This document shows positions 1 to 10,474 of a DNA stretch of 64,000 nucleotides, in pieces (the first letter of the stretch is position 1; each line of letters begins with the position of its first letter). Origin of the DNA: Siphonodentalium dalli (taxonomy: Eukaryota; Mollusca; Scaphopoda; Gadilida; Siphonodentaliidae); the NCBI GenBank assembly GCA_032622095.1, contig CP136063.1, positions 40,398,106-40,462,105 on the forward strand. Direction: 5' to 3'. The notes beneath the pieces are model-generated. The model did no database searches. It was not told where the DNA came from and saw nothing but the letters and a program-made list of their open reading frames with translations. The translations under genes were made by a program, and so were the position numbers.

Positions 1-1487
1 ACTCGTCTGGGAGAATGATTTTTCACATATATCGCAATGATATGGACGACCCCCAGAATGGACTCTCTTGTGTCTCATTAGGCTACCCTTCTCGGTGAAC
101 GATTTCTCACATATATCGCACTGATGTGGACGATCCCCAGAATGGACTCTCTTATGTTGCATTAGGTTATTCGTCTGTGTGAAAGATTTCTCACATATAT
201 CACACTGATACGGACGCTCTCCAGAATGGACTCTCTTATGTGTAATTAGGTTACTCGTCTGTGTGAATGATTTCTCACATATATCACACTGGTATGGACG
301 CTCTCCAGAATGGACTCTCTTATGTTGCACTAGGCTACTCATCTGTGTGAATAATTTCTCACATATATCGCACTGATACGGACGCTCTCCAGAATGGACT
401 CTCTTATGTTTTATTAGGTGACTCTTCTGGGTGAATGATTTTTCACATATATCGCACTGATACGGATCTTCAAAATGGATTCTCTTATGCGCAGTTAGAT
501 CACACGTCCGGGTGAATGATTTATGACATATATCGCATTGATACGGACGATATCCAGAATGGACTCTCTTATGTCTCATCAGGTGACTCTTCTGGGAGAA
601 TGATTTTTCACATATATCGCAATGATATGGACGATCCCCAGTATGGACTCGCTTATGTGTCATTAGGTTGCCGTTCCCAGCGAATGACTTACCACATATA
701 TCGCATTGATGCGGACGATCCCCAGAATGGACTCTCTTATGTAACATTAGGTCAATCATCCGGGTAAATGATTTCTCACATATATCGCATTGATACGGAC
801 GATCTCCAGAATGGATTACCTTATGGTTCAGTAGGCTACTCGTCTGGGAGAATGATTTTTCACATATATCGCAATGATATGGACGATCCCCAGAATGGAC
901 TCTCTTGTGTCTCATTAGGCTACCCTTCTCGGTGAACGATTTCTCACATATATCGCACTGATGTGGACGATCCCCAGAATGGACTCTCTTATGTTGCATT
1001 AGGTTATTCGTCTGTGTGAAAGATTTCTCACATATATCACACTGATACGGACGCTCTCCAGAATGGACTCTCTTATGTGTAATTAGGTTACTCGTCTGTG
1101 TGAATGATTTCTCACATATATCACACTGGTATGGACGCTCTCCAGAATGGACTCTCTTATGTTGCACTAGGCTACTCATCTGTGTGAATAATTTCTCACA
1201 TATATCGCACTGATACGGACGCTCTCCAGAATGGACTCTCTTATGTTTTATTAGGTGACTCTTCTGGGTGAATGATTTTTCACATATATCGCACTGATAC
1301 GGATCTTCAAAATGGATTCTCTTATGCGCAGTTAGATCACACGTCCGGGTGAATGATTTATGACATATATCGCATTGATACGGACGATATCCAGAATGGA
1401 CTCTCTTATGTCTCATCAGGTGACTCTTCTGGGAGAATGATTTTTCACATATATCGCAATGATATGGACGATCCCCAGAATGGACTC
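1..1487. repeat. Internal tandem duplication of ten fingers (837-bp period)
   Basis: Bases 1 to about 650 repeat almost perfectly at 838 to about 1487. The offset of 837 bases equals nine 84-base fingers plus one 81-base finger, so the copy is in frame and includes the short-linker finger. Very few substitutions are visible, which implies a recent unequal exchange or slippage event inside the coding array. Confidence 0.85.
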
Positions 1488-1700
1488 TCTTATGTTTCAA
1501 TAGGTCACCCATCCGGGTGTATGATTTCTCACCTATATCACACTGATACGGACGATCTCCAGAATGGATTCTCTTTTGGCTCATTAGGCTACTATTGTGG
1601 GTGAATGATTTTTCACATATAGCGCATTGATACGGACGCTTTCCAGAATAGACTCTCTTATGTTGCATTAGGTGACTCGTATGTGTGAATGATTTCTCAC
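1..1700 (-). CDS. C2H2 zinc-finger array protein, copy A (3' part outside window)
   Basis: The minus strand reads as one open frame of about 20 tandem C2H2 fingers running off the left edge, so the C-terminus is not visible. The finger cores CDIC sit 84 bases apart throughout; two intervals (444 to 525, 1281 to 1362) are 81 bases, where the linker is shortened to HFEDPYQCD. Linkers are HSGDRPYQCD or HSGERPYQCD, the TGEKP type typical of DNA-binding finger proteins, so a nuclear sequence-specific DNA-binding role is inferred from family. The N-terminal fingers are degenerate: CDIG instead of CDIC near 1530, SQKRIH with the first zinc His lost, and VYSG instead of VHSG near 1648. An extra base at about 1704 breaks the frame upstream. 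No in-frame stop was seen from 1 to 1700. It could be a real gene or a decaying paralogue. Confidence 0.8.
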
Positions 1701-1703
1701 ATA

Positions 1704-1889
1704 TTATCGCACTGATACGGACTATCTCCTATGTGGACTCCATTATGTACTGGCATGTCACTGTCAGTTGAGTGCAGTCTCTGTGCGCTTTCCTCATACA
1801 CCACACTCGAGTGGACGATCGGGTTTTTAAATTTCCTAAAATTCCGAATATTTTACCGCTTATATCGGACTTGTAAGGAGTGGATTATC
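1704..1889 (-). pseudogene. Decayed fingers upstream of array A
   Basis: The minus strand carries finger-like debris in broken frames: a linker followed by ECGV with a stop where the second Cys should be, then KAHRDCTQLTVTCQH. The same debris occurs at 12,860-13,020 (B) and 29,500-29,660 (C). In C the same debris is partly open and supplies the start of the 29,223-29,582 frame. The shared lesions show decay before the unit was copied. Confidence 0.45.
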
Positions 1890-2276
1890 TCATGTGCAAT
1901 TATTAATTTGTCCTGACGAAGAATCGGATTCACGGCCCGTTAATAATAGCGTTATCCAAATTGTCCTCTTCATCGCAAACTTGACAAAGCCACGGATGAT
2001 CTGTGAGGCGTTAAAGAAGATAATGGACACCGCTTTCAATATCGATAAAGGAAGGTCTACTTTGTTCCCAATGTCAGTATACACAAACAACACCCCGTTA
2101 CAGCCCACAAAATAATTGTCGACAAGAAATACCGATTTCCTTTGTTCCTGAAAGAGTGATACCGATAACATTTCAAAATCTAGTTCTATAGAATGGATAC
2201 GTCTATTGGGCGATAATATGGTGGGAGACAAATCGGTTCGATTATTGCAAACGTACTCAGCTAATTTCATACTGAT
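1890..2276 (-). CDS. Candidate upstream exon of zinc-finger gene A (unknown domain)
   Basis: A strong 3' splice acceptor, a pyrimidine-rich run ending CTTACTTTCAG, lies at 2277-2292 on the minus strand. Six bases later an ATG (2268-2270) opens a 126-residue frame beginning MKLAEYVCNNRTDL, containing VFLVDNYFVGCNGVLFVYTD, and ending at 1890. It is directly upstream, in the same direction, of the finger array. I do not recognise the domain. In B and C the same frame stops 77 residues in, because copy A has one extra base near 2040, so the last 49 residues in A may be an out-of-frame tail. It could be a 5' exon of the finger gene or non-coding conserved unit sequence. Confidence 0.4.
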   Translation of the reverse strand: MSMKLAEYVCNNRTDLSPTILSPNRRIHSIELDFEMLSVSLFQEQRKSVFLVDNYFVGCNGVLFVYTDIGNKVDLPLSILKAVSIIFFNASQIIRGFVKFAMKRTIWITLLLTGRESDSSSGQINNCT

Positions 2277-2322
2277 CTGAAAGTAAGAAAAACGTGTTCG
2301 ATGCAGCTGTTCGGTGTGTATT

Positions 2323-3240
2323 AATATTACTGGTACTATGGGACCTAATTCTCACAGTATATTTCGTTTATATTACTGGTACCATAGGACTGAATTCTTA
2401 CATTATATTTCGTTTGTTTAACTGGTACCATAGGACCGAATTCCTACATTATATTTCGTTTATATTACTGGTACCTTAGGACCGAATTCTTACATTATAT
2501 TTCGTGTATATTACTAATGCAATAGGATTGAATTCTTACATTATATTTCGTATATATTACTGGTACCATAGGACTGATTTTTTACATTATATTTCGTTAA
2601 TATTACTAATGCCATAGGGTTGAATTCTTACATTATATTTTGTTTATATCACTGGTACCTTATGACAAATTATCTAGACGGGGAAGTCGTATGATATTGC
2701 CCTCAGTTTGGCAATCTCACACGACTTCCCCGTCGAGTAAATTTTGGGCTGAAGTTTGTTTCAATGTGCCGCGCTCCTCCCCCAAGCCCACCCACCCTAC
2801 AAGTGTTTTTTCCTATAGTGTTTTTGAAACGCGTCTCTTTGTGGTGTCATTCTTTTGGTATGCCCGTTATTTCGTAAATGTGATTTTTTACGAAATAACG
2901 GGTATGTTAGAGTTACATTTCTTTGAAAAACTCAAAACATTGGGCGACAAATTATCTAGACGGGGAAGTCGTATGATATTGCCCTGATTTTTTAAAGTAT
3001 ATTCCATTTATATTACTTGTACCATAGAATTGAATTCTTACATTATATTTCATTTATATCACTGGTACCATAGGACTGACTTCTCACATTATATTTCACT
3101 TATATTACCGGTGACATAAGACTGAATTTTTACATTATATTAATATTACTGGTACCATTTAGGACTGAATACTTGCCTCATATTTCGTTTGTTTTACTGG
3201 TACCATAGGACTGAATTATTACATTATATTTCGTTTGTTT
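2323..3240. repeat. 46-bp minisatellite, copy A
   Basis: Tandem units of about 46 bases contain ACTGGTACCATAGGACTGAA, then TTCTTACATTATATTTCG. Each unit carries a GGTACC (KpnI) site, with variants such as GGTACCTTAGG and TAATGCAATAGG. The array is interrupted by a 0.3-kb hairpin element at 2,664-2,984. The same array lies at 13,455-13,707 plus 19,771-20,040 (B) and 30,090-30,610 (C). Confidence 0.9.
2664..2984. mobile_element. Orphan 320-bp element with direct terminal repeats and two hairpins
   Basis: The insertion is bounded by a ~40-base direct repeat (GACAAATTATCTAGACGGGG and following bases) at 2,664 and 2,945. The left repeat continues into an inverted repeat, GACGGGGAAGTCGT against ACGACTTCCCCGTC, near 2,677-2,735. 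A second, longer hairpin with arms CCCGTTATTTCGTAAA and TTTACGAAATAACGGG lies at about 2,864-2,904. Copy C has no such insert at the same point of the minisatellite; in B that point is taken by the LINE. No ORF with recognised similarity is present. It resembles a small non-autonomous element, but I cannot assign a class. Confidence 0.55.
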
Positions 3241-6060
3241 TATTGATTTATAATAATGTTATATACTCAGTTGTGTACTTTGTCGCCGTAATCACAGAAA
3301 GACACAAAATTGCTGCAGTATTTCTGATAGTCTGCGCTAATACACAGCATTATTATTTCGTGACACCTCAATTTGACATGTTGGTAACCAATCGTGTAAA
3401 CTACGTGCCAACATGCATAGACGTGAAGTGTTGTTTACTTGAAAATTCGATTAATTTAGTAAACTGTTGTAAATTAAAAAAATGGTTTCTTTGTTTGTTG
3501 AAAATTGTTATATCTAGGGATTCTATAGAGATATAAATACACAATGAACTGCAGTCCAGCAACCAATAATTCGCACAGGTCCCTGAAAATTTCCATAACA
3601 CTAAAAGTGCCGATATGATTTATATGTATAAGACCAGGTACTTTTTGAGTCATGACCAATTTTGTTTCAGGGATCTATGCTAATTCGTATCTGGTAGTTG
3701 ATTTTGACCTAACTTAATTGTTTTTTTTACAATTTATTTTCTACAGATATATTCTCTTTATAATTACAAGAGTAATTAGGGAAACTTCGCCTTTGATAAA
3801 TGCATAATGGTATGTTTAGTTTGGGACCACGTGGGGTCTGCCACCCTTCGAAGATAACAAACACGAGACAAGACCACAGACTGATTATTGATAACTAATA
3901 AAGGTAATGCAAACTAAATAACAGGGTGGTAAAACTGGCCCCATCGTGGAATCATATTACTCATTCATCATTGGGGGCAGTTTTCCCCTCATTGTGGAGA
4001 CAGTTAACTTACTTAAAGATGAATTATCACTCTAAATAACAAATTTGAAATAATTGCGTGGGTATAAATAAATAAATATGAATTGAAGACCCTTGTCCGG
4101 AAACGCTTCTATCAATTAATATTGATTTTATTTCGAATATTTTATTATGTAATGAGATGATTACGGTTGGCCTTGGCGGTGGGTATCCTGTGAAAATATC
4201 TCCACCCGTCAAAAAGAAACAAAACAAACAGAAAGAACATCAAAATGTAGATAGACTTTGTCCGTATACAAATAAGAAATATCGCATAAACAGTATGCCA
4301 TGGTCATATGTTTGACCATTGTTATGTAAATTAAAGCATAAAAACTAGCTTTTCTGGTGTTTGTTTATATTATGATGGTAAACATAAAGAGCGTTATTTG
4401 TTGGTGAATACCTGATATGGAAACAATAAAGAGCGTTTATGCCATTTGTGTGTGATTAGCCAGTAGCATTGTGTTGTCTTCTGTAACACAATCAGGCTCT
4501 TGCATAGGTAAAATATAGTAGGTCTTTATGATAACATGCTGTTTACGCGATGGTCATGGTATGTATGAACGGAACTGTATGCTTTCATTGTTTTTATGTT
4601 TACGGTGTTTGGAACAAATATGAATATTTTCGACAATTAAGGCCGCACGTGCCTTTAAATCGGAAACATTACTGTTTTTAGAACCGTTCAGGCGATACAG
4701 TATAACGATAAAGATCATTAGGCTGTTCCCACAGCTACATGTACCTTCCAAATGTCAAACGTCACAGATTGATTGTTTTATTCTGCTGCGTGCTGGGGGA
4801 GGGGAACCCATATAAATGTCCTAAATAGGCCGAGCGGAAACCTGAGATAATATATACCCCTATGCCATACGTGAAACTAACTGTTTCCCAATTACAAGTG
4901 GTAGCGTTATAGTTATACTGAGGGAGTGCCACACCATGGACCACTGGTCAACTCATTACATAATTACCATATCATTAATATGCATAGGCCAGTTCGTAAG
5001 TATACCTGAACCTGTATCGGATTGGTAGCGGTAGCTGAGACTGTGACATTTGACCTCATTCAGAGTGTGACCTATATCCATATAGGCTGGCTGGTATGTT
5101 ACTGTATACCCATGTCTGTAATAACTATGTATCGGATTGGTAGCGGTAGCTGGCACTGTGATCACTGACCTCGTTCACGACCTGACCTATATGGATATAG
5201 GTTACCTGGTAGGATAGGCTCGTATGCATGTTATTAGCTGGACTGACAGTGAAGTAGAACGCCCAGATCTGACATCTCTGAATGGATGAGTAACATGTTA
5301 ACCAAGACATCTGGCGAGCAGTGGATGGGGCGGTACAGCGACCGGATCGTCGATACTGCATGGCTGGATGACGACATCAATATTCATGAGTAAGCTGGAC
5401 GTAGTACATCTGGGCGTCTCTATACCTGAGTGTTACCAACTGGCGGACTAGATTATAACTTACACTGTGAGCATGGTAAATACAACTCCCAAATCCATAT
5501 GAGTTGACCAGCATAACAAGAGTAGAGACCAGTATAAAATGCTATGATTTATTTACAATGACCAGAATAATATTGTGTATTCAAAGCTATGACAACAATA
5601 TGAACAATCTGTACGCACTGTATTACGGGAATAAGTATTGCATAAAACAGTGCTGGAATACTCACGAGTAAATTACTTATATTAATGCGATTATTGATAT
5701 ATGACTGAACCAGCATATACTATAGTAATTGAGCTACCTGTGAGGAATAATAATATGATCTGGACAAATATGTTATGTATGTCTGATGTGTGGGCTGACC
5801 TGTAACCTGGGCCTCAACCAAGTGCGGACATCTATGTGTCACCAGGCAGCACTGGAAATGGTTGCACCTATGATGGACGTAATACCGAGCATCGGCATAG
5901 CAATCGACCAAGTGGTGATGAGTAGTTGTATGGTTGGTTTCTGTCTTGATATGCACTATACCAGGTCTACATTTGGATTGTCTGATTATTATATCTGCCA
6001 TGGTTAGACCGACGTAGTCTGTGAGTGAAGCTGTACTATCCATAATCCAGGTGATGGATC
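3241..6060. other. Anonymous spacer of unit A
   Basis: No gene is recognised. The sequence recurs almost unchanged at 20,041-22,560 (B) and at 34,994-37,710 (C, after the 4.3-kb insert), so the short ORFs shared by the copies reflect duplication, not independent support. A ~275-base stretch (about 3,809-4,085) is present in A and C but missing in B, where flanking sequence joins directly at 20,610. Near 4,083-4,142 is one copy of a motif family (GTCCGGAAACGCTTCTATCA) that recurs in both orientations further right. Confidence 0.6.
5013..5215. repeat. Two-copy ~115-bp tandem repeat
   Basis: TATCGGATTGGTAGCGGTAG begins at 5,015 and again at 5,130, each followed by a related block with GACCTATAT and a short palindrome, CCTATATGGATATAGG, in the second copy. 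The pair recurs in B near 21,535-21,720 and in C near 36,660-36,850. Confidence 0.75.
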
Positions 6061-6066
6061 TCTGCC

Positions 6067-6290
6067 TGTCCTCGTGCATCTAAACCTGGATCTGATTCTG
6101 ACTAAGCTGTGATGCATATGTATGTCCTCATGCATCTAAACTTGTCTCTGATTCTGAACGAGCGGGGATGCATCTTATCTGTCCTTGTGCATCTAAACCT
6201 GGCTGATTCTGACTAAGCTGTGATTCATATGTCTGTCCTCATGCATCTAATCCTGGCTCTGATTCTGACTGCATGGCCCCGATTCTGACT
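6067..6290. repeat. ~60-bp minisatellite, copy A
   Basis: Units contain CTCGTGCATCTAAACCTGG, then CTGATTCTGACTAAGCTGTG. About four degenerate units occur here, and about five in B (22,562-22,850) and C (37,712-37,990). Copy-number change between duplicated units is direct evidence of tandem-repeat turnover. Confidence 0.8.
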
Positions 6291-6969
6291 TACATCCTTG
6301 ATGGATAGCATGACTAGAATACCACCATTCCTCACAGGCTAACATAAGAACTAACCTATACTACAAATGTACTACAAGAGTGCTAAGAATAAGAGTAAAG
6401 AATGACTTCGACTGAAGTCTGAACTGCAGAGAATTTAGCAAGTGGAAAAGTGCATGAATTATGCGTTGATATCACCTAAACGGAAAGTGCAATCACCAAG
6501 ATTGCTAGCTGTAGATGCTATAATAGTAGCCAGACATAATATTCTTCTGTCGCCAGGATGCGTATGGAAATACGGCTGATATACGCTTGGAATTGAGCTC
6601 GATTGTAATGAAAGTCATTGGATGCCCTTGCATCTTTGTTGACAAAGTGATGTAAGTTGCTATGCCGAGAGAGAAAGTTGAAAGCCAGCGACGTTGGCGG
6701 TTGGAAGGTATTTATACCCAGCCAACCGGAAACAAGGCCGTTAAAAATAGCGTAGCAACGTACACTACGCGGCACGTAGGATTTCCCGTAATAATGATGA
6801 AAGTTACAGATCAGCAAAGCTGATGAAATAGTACGAATATATTTATGATATAAATCGCGATGAACATTAGGAAAGTAATATTACTTAAAATAGGGCGAAC
6901 ATAGAACTTAATTAGAAAGATTTTACAATTAGTTTACCCTTTCACGCTACAATTCCATAGCTGTATATA
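6291..6969. other. Anonymous spacer left of Helitron 1 (A)
   Basis: No gene is seen. It contains a block around 6,700-6,830 (TATTTATACCCAGCCAACCG and following) that is reused as the left part of the diverged spacer units at 38,899, 42,027 and 45,807. A short hairpin, ATCAGC-AAA-GCTGAT, lies near 6,810-6,824. Confidence 0.5.
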
Positions 6970-7602
6970 TCTACTATATATTTTGTGACTTATGCCTGTC
7001 TGTGTGTGTGTTAGCTATGGCCGGGAAAACTGCCAGACGGATTTTGACAAATTTGATAACTAGGGGTAATTTTTGTCCTAGGAGTGTTTTGAACGGGTCC
7101 AAAATCGTGACTCCGACCTGACATTTAGCTTCAAAAATGTCAATTAAAGGTCAAATCTGGTAAAACGGGACGGATTTCCATGACATTTGATACCTAGAAG
7201 TACTTTTGGACGGGGAGTCTTTTGGACGGGTCAAATCGTTACCCTTACCTTGACCTTCAAAATTGTCAATTCAAGGTCAAATTGCAAACTTTTGACGGGA
7301 TTTTTACGAAATTTGATAACTAGGGTTACTTTTATCTGAGGAATGTTTTGGACGGGTCAAATCGTGATCCAAACCTGATATTGACCTTCAAAATGGTTAA
7401 TTCAAGGTCAAATCGGATAAAAGCGGACAGATTCCGACGGGTACTTCTGTCGGGTACTTTTGTCAGGGGAGTCTTTTGGACGGGTCAAATCGTGACACCG
7501 ACCTGACCATGACCTTCAAAATAATCAATTCAAGGTCAAATTGTGCAATTCGTCGAAAAGCAGACGGAAAACAGCCCGGAGGAAGTCGGGTCCACCAGCT
7601 AA
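6970..7602 (+). mobile_element. Non-autonomous Helitron, family 1, copy A
   Basis: The 5' end is TCTACTATATATTTTG preceded by AT-rich sequence. The 3' end has a hairpin, CCCG-GAGGAAGT-CGGG, then TCCACCAG and the terminal tetramer CTAA followed by T, matching the Helitron pattern of a 5' TC, a 3' hairpin and CTRR with insertion next to T. The interior is repeated blocks of GGTCAAATCG and GACCTTCAAAA with no Rep/helicase ORF, so movement would need an autonomous element elsewhere. Confidence 0.75.
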
Positions 7603-7685
7603 TAAAGTTCATCTTCAACAAATTCTTCGGACCATGTTTACTTATTTACAATCTATATATCTATCTGCACACATGTTCTTTCTAA

Positions 7686-7686
<1 letters not shown>

Positions 7687-7732
<46 letters not shown>
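7687..7732. repeat. (AT)n microsatellite between Helitrons (A)
   Basis: A pure TA run of about 46 bases ends exactly where the TC terminus of the next Helitron begins. The corresponding tracts at 24,001-24,060 (B) and 38,646-38,687 (C) differ in length. Confidence 0.9.
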
Positions 7733-7735
<3 letters not shown>

Positions 7736-8525
7736 ATTATATATTTTGGAAGATCTGTTTGTTTGTTTGTGTGTGTGTAATCGATGAACTCGAAAACGGC
7801 TGACCCGATTTCGATGAAACTTGGTATGTGGGGGTATTTTCGGGTCTGGAGTAACATAGGCCTATTGATTTTCAGATCCGAGGTCAACTTTTCGCGTGCC
7901 GATGTCAAATCTGTTTTTACGCTGTGTTACGGGACTTTCATTTGAGTTCGGTGCTGACAAAAAGATTCGAAACAGCGCGAATAATAAAATGCCAGTCATA
8001 ATAATGACACTGTGAGAATCTTTCGTGTTTCCTCTTTCGAACGATATATAATGCGTATGTATCCGTTTTAGTTATCTGCCTCAATTATCAAGAAGAAGTG
8101 GTACTATCTTCCATCAGGATAAAAACAATGCGTAACTTCTATGACGTCGTTAGAGGTCATAACGTTAGATCACGTTAACGCTTAAACGGCCGATGCATAT
8201 GACTGTTTCAGACGTCTTGGCGATATCAAACTGGCGGATTTTTACGGACGAAATTTTATGCATAGGGTATCTCGGTATCCGCTGGGCCGATTTCCCGGTA
8301 TCCGCTGGGCCGATTTCCACCATTTTTGGGGTGTTGGTGTTTGACCCCACCTGACCTTCAAAATGGTCAATTAAAGGTCAAATCGGGTAAAACCGGATGG
8401 ATTTCGACGGGTACTTTTGTTCGGGCACTGTGTTTTGGACGGGTCAAATCGTGACCCCACTTGACCTTGGCCTTCAAAATAGACAATTCAAGGTCAAACC
8501 CGGACGAAGTCGGGTCACCTTCTAG
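7733..8525 (+). mobile_element. Non-autonomous Helitron, family 2, copy A
   Basis: It starts TCTATTATATATTTTGG after an (AT)n run and ends with hairpin ACCCG-GACGAAGT-CGGGT, six bases, then CTAG followed by T. Both termini fit Helitrons. The left part holds GAACTCGAAAACGGCTGACC, and the right part holds the same GGTCAAATCGGG-type blocks as family 1, so the two families share subterminal sequence. No coding capacity is seen. Confidence 0.75.
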
Positions 8526-8543
8526 TATATATATATATATATA

Positions 8544-9719
8544 GTGAGTCTAATCGACGTTTATTTGCAACAAATTTATGCAGTACAATTAAGCACTATT
8601 GTTCGTTAGCTAAACAACCACGCATCTTTAGATCAGAAAATATTCGAAATATAATCAATATTAATCTATAGAAGAATTTCCGGACAGGGGTCTTCGATTC
8701 ATATCTAATATCTTATACCCCGGTAACTATATAATACGCTAACAAAGAGACATATCGTATCTTAAAGGCCATCACACCGATAATTTACTTCGACTGGAAC
8801 ATAAATACATCATCATTTTGTGGTGAAGGTGGCTCGAAATAATACATGCTTTTCATAAGAATAATGGTGTCGATATAGGTTGCCAGTATATAAATAAAAT
8901 TATACCTCTATTTTTCGCTCTCATTTTCCTCGTTTCTGATTGGTTAAGGCCTAACATTGCTTAAGTTACTTGTGGTCACCAACGTAGAAATTCGGGAAGG
9001 GTTATGATTTGCGAAAGTCGATTGTCCCCGGGACTAATTTACCTAGTGTGTGTATGGTGTGTCCCCGCGACTAATTTACCTAGTGTGTGTATGGTGTATC
9101 CCCGGGATTAATTTACCTAGTGTGTATGGTGTGTTCACTGTTACTGGTCATTTGTTCCCGGGACTAATTTACCTAGTGTGTGTATGGTGTGTTCACTGTC
9201 ATTGATCCTTTGTTCCCGGGACCAATTTACCTAGTGTGTGTATGGCGTGTTCACTGTTATTGGTCCTTTGTTCCCGGGACTAATTTACGTAGTGTGTGTA
9301 TGGTGTGTTCACTGTTATTGATATTTTGTACCCGGGACTAATTTACCTAGTGTGTGTATGGTGTGTTTACTGTTATTGATCCTTTCTCATTGAATTGAAA
9401 CCATTAGATTAAAAGGAAAACTATCGCTCCGATAAAATGCACTCTTCCGTCATAGTTCATCTCACATGAGTCTGAAACTTAAAGGTGAATTATCTCTTTG
9501 TAAACATGTATTATATAGTTACCGGGGTATAACATATTAGATTTGAATCGAAGACTCCTGTCCGGAAATGCTTCTATCGATTATATTAATTTATTTCGAA
9601 TATTTTCTGGTCTAAAAAGGTGTGTTTGTTCAGCTAACGAACAATAGTGGTTAATTTTAACAGAGACCATAAATTTTATTGTGCAATTTTGTCACAAATA
9701 AACGTTAATTATACTCATT
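8544..9719. mobile_element. TIR element with minisatellite core, copy A
   Basis: The left arm (8,544 to about 8,760) is the imperfect reverse complement of the right arm (about 9,508-9,719). The outer ends pair as GAGTCTAATCGACGTTTATT with its counterpart near 9,698-9,716, and the arms share CACTATTGTTCGTTAGCT and ACCCCGGTAACTATATAATA. Between the arms lie about 250 bases of unique sequence and the 37/58-bp minisatellite. No transposase is visible. The plan of long inverted arms around tandem repeats recalls pearl-type elements of bivalves, but membership is not shown. Confidence 0.65.
9019..9385. repeat. 37/58-bp minisatellite, copy A
   Basis: Units contain GGGACTAATTTACCTAG followed by TGTGTGTATGGTGTGT. 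The short form is about 37 bases; the longer form adds TCACTGTTATTGATCCTTTG. About eight units are present, as in B (25,475-25,840). The same repeat forms the large arrays at 40-49 kb. Confidence 0.9.
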
Positions 9720-9920
9720 ATTGCTTATATATGTGCAACAAAACAATACGAACAACCAATCTGTGACATTCGACATTCGTTGCGTAGCCGTAGGAACAGC
9801 CCAGTGCTCTATATCGCAATACGGTCTCATCCGAATGGTCGGTTCTAAAAATAGTAACATAAACGGGCCCGATTTAATATTCGAAATAAAATCAATATTA
9901 ATTGATAGAAGCTTTTCCGG

Positions 9921-9960
9921 ACATAGGTCTTCAGTTCATATCTAAACTGAAGACCTATGT
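9921..9960. repeat. Perfect 16-bp hairpin (A)
   Basis: ACATAGGTCTTCAGTT and its exact reverse complement AACTGAAGACCTATGT are separated by eight bases. The copy at 26,378-26,417 in unit B is identical. The sequence just left of it (9,876-9,920) is the reverse complement of the motif at 4,087-4,142. Confidence 0.9.
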
Positions 9961-10474
9961 AGAAAATTAGTACGCTTTAAAACTAGAAATCCATTAGGGA
10001 AATTACAAGCTGAGTGCCATCATTTTCAGAAATAAATTGAAACGAAAGCAAATATTTGCCCAAAAAACGCACTTAAATAATTTTTTTTCTTCAAATATAG
10101 TTTTTATTTTCCAAAATCTTGTGTTCTGATGTGGAATAATATATCCATTACTAAGATTTTAAAGGAAAATACTGTCAACATGACATAAACTGTCATATGT
10201 AGTTTGATTTTTCAGTTTATGGTATCAACTGAAAGATACCGACAATGTGCATAAATAATTCAATGCGCGAAAGCCAGGTATACATGAAGTCGGCTACAAT
10301 TCACGACTTTACATTTGCGTATCACTGATATCAGTATTTTTGCTATTATATACGCAACCTCTTTAGTTATGTGAAATTGTTATATTATTCGAGATAGCAT
10401 CATGTACACGAATGATTTCTCACATATATCGCATCGATACGGACGATCTCCATAAAAGACTCTCATGTGTCTCA
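9961..10474 (-). pseudogene. 3' flank and frameshifted last finger of array B
   Basis: At about 10,408-10,480 the minus strand encodes a further finger, DRPYRCDICEKSFVYM, but it is out of frame with the array because bases are missing after CDKSFT, which runs straight into TAG. The same structure occurs in C near 26,868-26,945. The flank at 9,961-10,390 is AT-rich with no gene. Part of it (about 10,026-10,205) is duplicated inside array C at 27,225-27,424. Confidence 0.5.

Noticed and set aside
516-1604. Plus-strand frames reading MIYDIYRIDTDDIQNGLSYV and similar, also at 12,493 and 29,132
   Set aside because: They are the antisense of the C2H2 array; the repeated phrase mirrors the 28-residue finger period.
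6805-6850. CTGATGA followed by CGAA, suggesting a hammerhead ribozyme
   Set aside because: No pairing for stem II between the two core motifs, and no GAAA; only a short ATCAGC hairpin is present.
7541-7908. Frames with IYIYIYIY runs (also near 24,000, 38,650 and 63,050)
   Set aside because: Translations of (TA)n microsatellites.
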